Below, piece by piece: positions 56,701 through 64,000 of a stretch of DNA of 64,000 nt (its first letter is position 1; each line of letters begins with the position of its first letter). Location: assembly GCA_030280995.1 (NCBI GenBank), contig JASXTE010000014.1:1976656-2040655 (forward strand), read 5' to 3'. The notes beneath the pieces were generated by a model. It saw nothing but the letters and a program-made list of their open reading frames with translations, had not been told where the DNA came from and made no database searches. The stretch is from Hemileia vastatrix (taxonomy: Eukaryota; Basidiomycota; Pucciniomycetes; Pucciniales; Zaghouaniaceae). Position numbers and translations under genes: made by a program.

Positions 56701-57452
56701 TCAATGAGATGGTAACATATCGGCCTTGCAGATTGAGAAAACATCGAGGAAATCGTGATAGATTTCTGGTAGAGTTGATTTAATGGCTTCTATGTTGATT
56801 TGGTTGTCCTCATCATCTTTGAGAGAATCCGTTGAGGGAAGACCAGAATTGAGAGAGCATAATTTGACTACTTTGAGGCAATTTAAATCCTCTTTGAGTG
56901 AAGTGATTGAGCTAGAAGGGTTATTCAATTGCTCATATAGAGAAAGATCAGATACTTGCAGGTTATCTGGAAGAGATTTTTCCTCTATCAGGACATTGTC
57001 AGGAAGGTAGTTTAACTCTCTATTGACCTGCATTGAAGAATAAGAAATATACTTAGCGTGTGGGGTGATCAATCCCTGTGACCAATCAATTTCAGGGTTC
57101 CAATGTGTTAAAAAGTCATGGCCAAGGATGGTATCTTCCATTCTTGGGGCATCCAAGACTGATAGTTCCCACTCAAAGGGGGGAAAATTTGGAAAGTTAA
57201 ATTACTTACCCAATATTTGGGTTCCTCTGATTTGACCAAATAAATTGGACTTCAATTGATATCTGTGAGTGTCAGCTTTAACTTCTTGGCAAAAGATAAA
57301 CTGACAAAAGAAATTGAAGCTCCAGAGTCTATAAGACAACTGAAAGGGGGAACCTCCTTAAAAAGAATGAATCTCAAGCGGTTTAAGCAACTCCAGTCCT
57401 TAAGACATGGAGGTTCTATGCACTGGGAGAGATAAGATAGTTTGCTTTGCAC
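56701..57452 (-). pseudogene. Protease region of element F
   Basis: CLIDSGASISFVSLSFAKKL carries the catalytic Asp-Ser-Gly. After a frameshift near 57220, DTILGHDFLTHWNPEIDWSQ gives the second motif. The linker to RT is serine-rich. It matches E 22390-23022. Confidence 0.8.
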
Positions 57453-58641
57453 ACAAGTAAACTATCTACTATTTTTTTGACCTTGAACTAGTACCTTCTC
57501 TTTCCTTCAACTTTACACAACCTTTTAGCTTGTGCTTACCCCCACAATACATACATAACCCATTATCTGCTTGTATCTTCCTCTCAGCTTCTTTAAGTTC
57601 CCCTTTTGGATCCAATAACTTACTGATATTGCCTGGGGTCGAGCTTTTTGGCTGATGTTTTTCCTTTCCCTTATTGGGTCTGGATTGAGTTGGCTGTGGG
57701 TGTGAAGAAGGTCCCGATTTTAAATTTAGGCCTTGAGATTTGTTGGAGTATCGACGATGTTGTAGTTGTCCTTGGTAAATTCCATTGAGTTCGAGGGTTC
57801 AATCCATTAAATCCATTAAAGTAGTCATCTTTTGACCATGAAGATTTAATTGATCCAGAATCCTCGAAGGAAGTCCCTTTTTGAAATGATACTTGAGAGC
57901 AGCATCATTCCAACCTACTCAAGTTTGAAGTGCTCTGAAGTTTGAGATATATTCAGTGGCTTTTCCATTATCACTCATGCGGAGGAAATTAAGTTCAATT
58001 TCTGCATTGTCAGTTTCATTAGGGTCACCAAACAATGTAAAAAGTTGGTCTTTGAACTTTTCCCAGTTATTAATGAGTAAGTGGGTTTCCGTCAAAGAGA
58101 GCATGAGAAGATAAGGTTCGAAACATCTTGCTGCTTTTCCGGCTAGGAATGAAGAAGTGTAAACATCCTTTGATTGGTCTTTATTGAAGTTTCTAGGGTT
58201 GTTATGGTACAGGAGCTTGCAGCTTTTCAAGAAGGGGCACAATCTGTCTGGATGTTCTCCATAAAATTTATCAGGAGATTTCATGGAAGGAGTTTTGAAT
58301 TTTGATCCCTCCAAAGACTTTGGATTTGAAAGGCTTTTCATGAAAAGTCTCATGAAGTCTTCCAGAGAATTAGATGGTCCAGGTTCCAAAGAGTGACCAG
58401 AAGGGTGAGTAGCAGGAGCAGATGGTGCCTCATGCATCGTATCCTCTCCTTCTTTTTCCTTGCTAGAATCATCAAACTCTTGGGGAATGTCTTCTACAGA
58501 TTGGAGTGAGTTTCCCCGTTCCCTAAGGTCGAGAGGTTTCAGGGAGTGAGTGCGGGAAACAGGCCGTGTGGCTGTTGGCCTGCCTCTGGCACAAGCCCTA
58601 GAAGAAGCGCCCATAGGAGGAGTGCGTTGAACAGGTTCCAT
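57453..58641 (-). pseudogene. Gag of element F
   Basis: It starts MEPVQRTPPMGASSRACARG at 58641. About 240 codons are open (to 57919), with CPFLKSCKLLYHNNPRNFN and LINNWEKFKDQLFTLFGDP, typical of retrotransposon gag. After a stop it continues to a zinc knuckle CMYCGGKHKLKGC (CX2CX3HX4C, about 57525-57563). The leader between LTR and ATG looks like an intron, GTATAG ... TTTTTTCAG. Confidence 0.82.
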
Positions 58642-58718
58642 TTTGAAAGAATTTAGAAACACCTGAAAAAAGGACGTATTAGTGTAAAGAATGAGAACTA
58701 CAGAGAATTAAACTATAC

Positions 58719-59506
58719 TGTCACCGGACAACCTACGTACAAGGTCGAGGGTGTTCCTGAAAGTGAGATGAAGGGAGGAGTTAGAAACTTCTTCAAAGCA
58801 CAGAGGAAATGTTCAAGGAAGTGATTCAAAGATGAGTTGTAGAAAGAGCTACTGCTTCAAGATATGTTTGATAAGAATCTCAATATAATTTAAAGATAAT
58901 ATTAACATTATTAGGATCTCACAAAGGGTTGTAAACTCAATAATCAAAGATTTAAGTTTAGAAATGATTACTGAGAAAATAAGGAAATGTACACTAATAA
59001 TGATTTAACTTGAAGCTTTACCACTATTAACTATAGATATGTTTTATTATTTAATTCTAAAGAAATGTCAAACCAAAATCCAACCCCTCCTCGCATTGAC
59101 CTTGTACCCATCCATCATTCCGCACACCACAGACCTCCGAAAATACACCTCTTACACCTGGACCCTCCTCACTAACATCCGTTAACCTTTTAATCCTCCA
59201 CTAACCATCCCATCCATGCTCAATACCCCTGTTAATAACCCACAGATACTTAATAAACCTTTAGAAGAATATTGCATTGACTATTGCGCTGTGCAACACT
59301 TATCAAAGAAAAGACTAAACACACTATTGAGAGATTGACTAATTAAGATTTAAAGTTTACATTAGCGCAGTTGAATAGTGAGTACACAAAGGAAAGTGGC
59401 AGTTGCTATGTAGAATCGCTTTCTGCACTTTGAGTATGGATTTAGACCTCAGTATTATTGATTTAATGAGCTTCTTTTGCCTTGAGTGTCACATGGCGTG
59501 TGACAT
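58719..59506 (-). repeat. 5' LTR of element F
   Basis: 788 bp, TGTCACCGG...GTGTGACA, followed by the right TTAAG duplication. Confidence 0.9.
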
Positions 59507-59511
59507 TAAGA

Positions 59512-60146
59512 TACAAGTTGTTAGATAGATTGTTAGCTTTAAGATGATCATCTCTAATTTTTTAGTCTTCAGGCTTTATATGCATAGTATTTCACGTGCC
59601 CTATTTTACCTAGCTGGAACTTGGGGGAGCTTGTCCTGAGATCACCAGAGTTTGTACGGAGCTCTTATGAACTTCCTGACTCAATTATAATCTTAAATTA
59701 CCACTAAAAAAATCTAGAAAAGTTATAGATGATAGAGTTACTTCTCTATTATAATCCCTTCTAATTTTAATAGTCTGCACAGCCTTACTCATGTAGTAAA
59801 ATCATCAAAGTTAAGTTAATAATGAAGAATCAAAAATAATTACAAATACTTTATAAAATTATTAAAAATAGTAGAAAAAAAGTAAAAATTCCATAAAAAT
59901 TTAAAACTGCTCTGGAGACTCCTGATATTAATTTTCATGCACTTTTAGACCTATACTTGCATTTCCAGACCATTAATTATTCAGTTAATCTTATTTTGTA
60001 AAATTATCCTTATAACCTTTTATATACTCAATTCTTTAAATATTGACCATTATAAAAATAGATTGGATTTTCTAATCTCAACAATTAGCTCCATAAAACT
60101 TCTTTTTAATAAACTTTAATTCAATACTAAACTTTAGACTGCCAAA
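59512..60146 (-). repeat. 3' LTR of element C, inner part
   Basis: It continues the LTR begun at 50700. Weak A-type similarity remains (AAAAAATCTAGAAAAGTTAT, and the end GACTGCCAAA beside the polypurine tract). Confidence 0.6.
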
Positions 60147-60159
60147 TCCTCCCTCCAAT
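60147..60159 (-). other. Polypurine tract of element C
   Basis: On the - strand ATTGGAGGGAGGA, next to the LTR end, as in A and B. Confidence 0.65.
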
Positions 60160-60290
60160 AAAGAATATCCCCATTCTTTAATTTTGCATAATTGATCAAA
60201 CACATATTCATCTTCTCTTGATCCTCTTCAACCAACTACCTTAACTAGTCCTGAAAATTTTCACTTTATTTTCTAATCAATATCATCAAT

Positions 60291-60969
60291 ATGTCATCAA
60301 AATACCTTTCTATCCCATGTGAACTTGTGCAAAATACCAGGTTCCATGTCTATTTTCTAACCCTGGTCTTCCTTGAAGACCTGTTTGTGATCTTTGCAGG
60401 CTTAAGAGAATTAAGTGTAATTTTCCAATTATAACTTCCAGAAATAATTTTTATACTGGACCAGCTGCTCTTCCTGATCCAACTATTCCCAAAAAGAGAT
60501 TATTGAAAATTCCCATCTTCTTTCAAAATATAAAGGCCAAAACAGCTTCTTCATCTAAAAATCCTAATCCTGAGCTTCCTCCTCTATCTCATGATCCTAA
60601 TCCTATTATGCCAGTTTCTCCATTCAGGTTTTCTGAATCATTATTTACTGGCTCAAAAATTTAGTCTTTTAATTTAATTTAATAATCCTCCTACTAATTT
60701 CAAATCCAAATTATATCTCTTCCAGCTCCTAAGCTATTGAAATCAACAATACAGATGATGTTTTCCAGGTGCAAAATGATTACATTAATCATTATCCTAA
60801 GTTTAATAGATATCACTTTCTTTATTTTTGTGATGATATGAAGCATAAATTTTTAAATTATTTTCAGGAATCCCCTGCTAATAATAATGAAGATTTAATG
60901 AAAAGAAGAATTTTAATGCAAAGCTTTGATAATGATGTTGAAAGATTTAAAAGAGATTATTTGTTTTGA
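60291..60969 (+). pseudogene. Antisense gene 1 of element C (Zn-cluster-like)
   Basis: The ATG at 60291 is followed by two cysteine triplets. The first is disturbed by a 1-nt loss and a TGA before the second. The second, CDLCRLKRIKC, is a textbook CX2CX6C with a basic loop. The spacing between triplets is again 12 when the shift is allowed for. The C-terminal stretch (60769-60969, HKFLNYFQESPANNNEDLMK) matches gene 1 of A and B, with an acceptor-like TTTTCCAG at 60768. Confidence 0.65.
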
Positions 60970-61736
60970 TTTTATTCTCTTCTTTTAAAATTTAATACTT
61001 TGATTCTTTTGGTGCTGATAACTGTTATTGTCTTGCTGATTTTAATTCTTTTTAAATCATCTTTTTAATTGTCATATTTTGAATCTTTTTTAATAAACCT
61101 TATTTTCCTTGTGATGATTCCACTACTGAGAGCAAGGTTTGAATCCCTTCAGACTCTCCTCTAACAGTCTCCACCAATATCACAGTATGAGAGAGCGGGA
61201 CTGCCTAATGAGCTGAATAATTTAGATTCCATTCCCACTGGGCTTCCCCCTGAGTCAAATACTTTGATTAAATTCTTGCCATAAAGTCCTCCTAGCTTCA
61301 CCTAAAATATTCTACCAAAGAGACCCACTAGATCCAGATCCCATCCTTCTTCTATGATTCAGCATCACAACATTCAAATAAATTTCCAACCCTTTAAAAT
61401 CAATCCTAAATTTTATCATAATCATAATTTTACAGACATTCTTGGCACCTTTATTTTCAGCTTTTAACAATTTTCATCAATAATTTTTAAATACCCATCT
61501 TTCTTTAATCCTAAATACCTCCATTTAATGAAATCTTCATTCCCTAAAGTTAACTGCACTGTTTTCATTAATGACTGAGTTATCCAAATGAGTGGGTATC
61601 AGTTTGAGTACTGATGAGCTAGTGACAAATTAAAAATGACTTAATTGAATATCCCACTTGATTAAAATTTCTTCCTAATGTCCTTGAAATATCAAACTTT
61701 TAATTGATTGCCATTTTATAGTATTGGTGGACCAAA
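60970..61736. other. Spacer without recognised gene (C)
   Basis: Moderately AT-rich. No trace of gene 2 was found at its expected place. It ends at the MITE, whose left target copy is AAA (61734-61736). Confidence 0.5.
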
Positions 61737-61986
61737 CACTGCACAATACGGGGGGAGGACTTGTTAGCAAGTCTGAAACCTTGGACTCAAATTCACCACA
61801 GATTAAACACATATTGAGCTATTAACAAAGGAACCATACAATCAGGAATGAACACCACTCAGCAGAAGAGTTTAAGGTGGGTCTTCAAGTAGAGTTCAGT
61901 ATGAGTTCAGTCTGAGTTCCATCTGATTTCTGCCTGAGTTCAGGTTGGGGACTTGCTGGCAAGTCCTCCCCCTACATTGCATAGTG
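61737..61986. mobile_element. CACTA-type MITE in element C
   Basis: 250 bp. Left end CACTGCACAATACGGGGGG; right end, read inward, CACTATGCAATGTAGGGGG. The flanks are AAA on both sides (3-bp duplication). It is collinear with the copy at 20742-20969 but has about 20 extra bp of an imperfect internal repeat (GAGTTCAGT/CTGAGTTCC). Confidence 0.85.
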
Positions 61987-61989
61987 AAA

Positions 61990-62510
61990 GAGTAAGTAAT
62001 TTGCCAGTTTAAGGTCATAGGGGACCAATGATTGAAATTTTGCTATTATTTTCCAGTTTAGGGTCATAGTGGATCAAATCCCTATAGTCTATTTCCAGTT
62101 TTAGGTTATAGTGGACCAAAAAACTATTGTAAATATTTCATTAAAAATGTCCAATTAAATATTTAATTTCCAGTTTAAGATCATGGTGGACCAAAACATT
62201 CCATTGATTCCATAAAAAATACTTTCCCAAAAAAATATTCATAACTTCTTGAAAACATTTGTCAAAATTCTATTTTAAGTCTTGATGGAAAAACAGATCC
62301 CATAGAATTTGAAAATATTCATAAGTATTCAGTTTAAAGTCTTGAAGGAATAAAAGATCCAAAAAATAAATCTAAAGTCTTGAATAATTCTTGAAAATTA
62401 GCCAGTTTAAAGTCTTGGAGGACTAACAATTCCATAATAGCAATAAATATATAAAATAAATCTTGAAACCCAGTCAGTTTAAAGTCTTGGGGGACTAAAG
62501 AGCATATCTT
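61990..62510 (+). repeat. Motif array of element C
   Basis: About nine copies of the ~25-nt motif lie at 62000, 62050, 62090, 62170, 62268, 62328, 62365, 62400 and 62472, from GTTTAAGGTCATAGGGGAC to GTTTAAAGTCTTGGGGGAC. The spacing is irregular (30-100 bp). Confidence 0.75.
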
Positions 62511-62741
62511 GAGATAGAATCTAAAAAAATTGTACTCCATTAGACATTTTTCCCTGTGAAATATAATAATAAATAATATTAAAAAAATATACTAAAATAA
62601 TAAAGAAATTTTAAAACTAATTTTTTAATTTTTAATTTAATTTTTAATTTTTTTGTTTGAACTAAATTTGTAAAGTAAAAGATATTTGTAATAGAAAATA
62701 TATAGTTATAAAATTGTAAATTAAATAAAATTATTCTAAAA

Positions 62742-63225
62742 TATGTTCCCCAGCCATTTGATGAGCCATACCCCAGAAATAATATGCATATCCAAGTGAA
62801 CCTTGATGTGGGATACACAAGAAAGAAATTGAAAATAAACATATATAGTTTTTGAAAAATTTTGAAAAACATAAAAAACAAAAATAGAAAATTATCACTG
62901 GGTGGGATCCCTCCAATTTGTGAAAAATGATTGGAAACCACCAGTGATCATTATTCCTGAACAAATTAATTTTTAATAAATTTCAAAAAAAAAAATAAAA
63001 AATAATAATAACATAAAATTACAAAATTCAAAAATAAACATAAAAATTCCTTTAATCTGGCTTCAAATGAATGTAATTGATTGACATTGTGTTGATCCGG
63101 TTTATAGTGTTAGTGGAATTCCTATATATATATATATATACCAGGATTCAACTAGAAACAGGGAAACTAAGGTAATGAACATTGTGGGTTCATTGCGTAT
63201 AGAGAAGCCAGCCATTCAATTACTC
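62742..63225 (-). repeat. Hairpin modules of element C
   Basis: H4 (62742-62818, CCAAGTGAACCTTGATGTGG), H2 (62892-62950, ATCACTGG/CCAGTGAT) and a worn H1 (63184-63225). AT-rich spacers and a (TA)n (63125-63141) lie between. 62511-62741 and 63226-63476 show nothing else. Confidence 0.65.
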
Positions 63226-63476
63226 CTAAACTTTCCAATATTAAATTTAGAAGGTTCATCTGTGAAAACTTCTACCAAAAATAATTACATTTCATCACAA
63301 TTCTTAACCATAAATGTTTAACATTCAAATTTAATGATCAATAATTTTAATGATGGTTTTATTTTATACTCTCTTGCAGAGTAAATCTTCTTTTTAAGCA
63401 ATAGTAAATTAGTTTATCCTCATTTCAGAGGAAATTTTCTTTAAACAATGGTAGGTAGTTTATCCTCATTTTGGTG

Positions 63477-63999
63477 TCAAAATTTGGCACACCTAGTGCA
63501 TCTAGGATAGAACTGCTTGACCTGGTTAGCAGCTACCCTCTTTTTCAACACAACTCTATCCAAATCCTCTAATACATATGAGCCACCAGATACTTGATCT
63601 CTAACCCTGTATGGTCCATTCTACCAATCCGCAAACATTCTTACCCACTGACTCCAAACTCCTATTATACACCAATACCATATCTCCAGTTTTCAAAGGT
63701 TTCCTTAACCTATGAGCCAACCTCTTGTCCCAATATCTAACTGGCTGATTTTGAATATTCATCATTTTTAAATATGCATTTTCTAGAGTTTCTTCTTTAT
63801 TTTGTAACTGAACCATTTTTGCCCATAGTAATTCTTCATTAGTTTTGACCCTGTCCCAGTCTACTCCTAGATAGGATTTTGTCTCTATATCAAATGGTAA
63901 AACTTCTTTTTTTCCAAAAACTAGTTTGTATGGTGAATATTCAGTTGTCCTTTTGAAAGTGATTCTGTCAGCAAATAAAACTAATGGTAAATAGTGCCT
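63477..63999 (-). pseudogene. Pol C terminus of element C (partial)
   Basis: From the window edge the frame is open through HYLPLVLFADRITFKRTTEY, SYLGVDWDRVKTNEELLWAK and RLAHRLRKPLKTGDMVLVYN, aligning with the integrase tail of A (8461-8800). A shift near 63660 precedes the end, RVAANQVKQFYPR. The rest lies outside the window. Confidence 0.8.
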
Positions 64000-64000
64000 C

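Larger units (their letters stand above)
51145..59506 (-). mobile_element. Element F: chromovirus of the E family, nested in C
   Basis: 8,362 bp with LTRs of 805 and 788 bp (TGTC...GACA) and a perfect 5-bp target duplication TTAAG (51140-51144 and 59507-59511). On the - strand: gag, protease, RT, RNase H, integrase and chromodomain. Antisense gene 3 lies on the + strand next to the 3' LTR. It is less damaged than E. Confidence 0.93.
50700..64000 (-). mobile_element. Element C: A-family retrotransposon, continues beyond window
   Basis: Read on the - strand: pol C terminus (from 64000), hairpins, motif array, antisense gene 1, polypurine tract and 3' LTR ending at 50700. The LTR is split by F and the 3' region carries a MITE. 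It is the most diverged of the three A-family copies, and gene 2 is not recognisable in it. Confidence 0.75.

Overview
This window looks like repeat-rich, AT-rich DNA of a basidiomycete fungus, most likely a rust (Pucciniales). The reasons are inferential: Ty3/gypsy chromoviruses with a chromodomain, introns of about 50-70 nt with CTRAY/TACTAAC-like branch points, a relic resembling the Tet-like 2OG-Fe(II) oxygenases common in rusts, and a PIF/Harbinger relic. I see no ordinary host gene, tRNA, rRNA or CRISPR array. Nearly everything is transposable element, and most elements carry stops or frameshifts.

The elements are nested. Element A (2068-15266, + strand) lies in a 14,528-bp unit that appears to be tandemly duplicated; the end of the left copy fills 1-2067. 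A solo LTR (11330-12423) sits inside it. After an AT-rich stretch holding the oxygenase relic (18.6-19.4 kb) comes chromovirus E (20119-43287, TSD CAAAC). Element B (27867-42508, - strand, same family as A) is inserted 15 nt inside the 3' LTR of E, and a second solo LTR (34632-35723) interrupts the integrase of B. A G-rich tract and a Harbinger relic follow (43.3-46.5 kb). Then comes gypsy element G (46.8-50.7 kb, +), cut in its integrase by element C (50700 to beyond the window, -, A family). The LTR of C is in turn split by chromovirus F (51145-59506, -, E family, TSD TTAAG). Two copies of a CACTA-type MITE lie in the 5' LTR of E and in C.

The most striking feature is shared by two distinct LTR-retrotransposon families. 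Each carries, between pol and the 3' LTR, one or two extra genes on the strand opposite to gag-pol. These encode proteins with six cysteines spaced CX2CX6C-X12-15-CX2CX6C, the spacing of fungal Zn(II)2Cys6 clusters, followed by low-complexity Pro/Ser-rich or acidic linkers and a charged, helical-looking C terminus. Gene 1 and gene 2 occur in A and B, gene 1 alone in C, and gene 3 in E and F. They have short introns at conserved positions, and gene 3 has a conserved TATA box beside the LTR. In the A family the antisense genes are separated from pol by an array of conserved hairpins and by about 30 copies of a ~25-nt hairpin motif.

In outline, gag-pol supplies capsid, protease, reverse transcriptase, RNase H and integrase in the usual way. 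The antisense proteins are a putative accessory, possibly DNA-binding, function that converges on pol. The genes in this window are mostly degenerate, but gene 1 of A and gene 1 of B (spliced) remain open.
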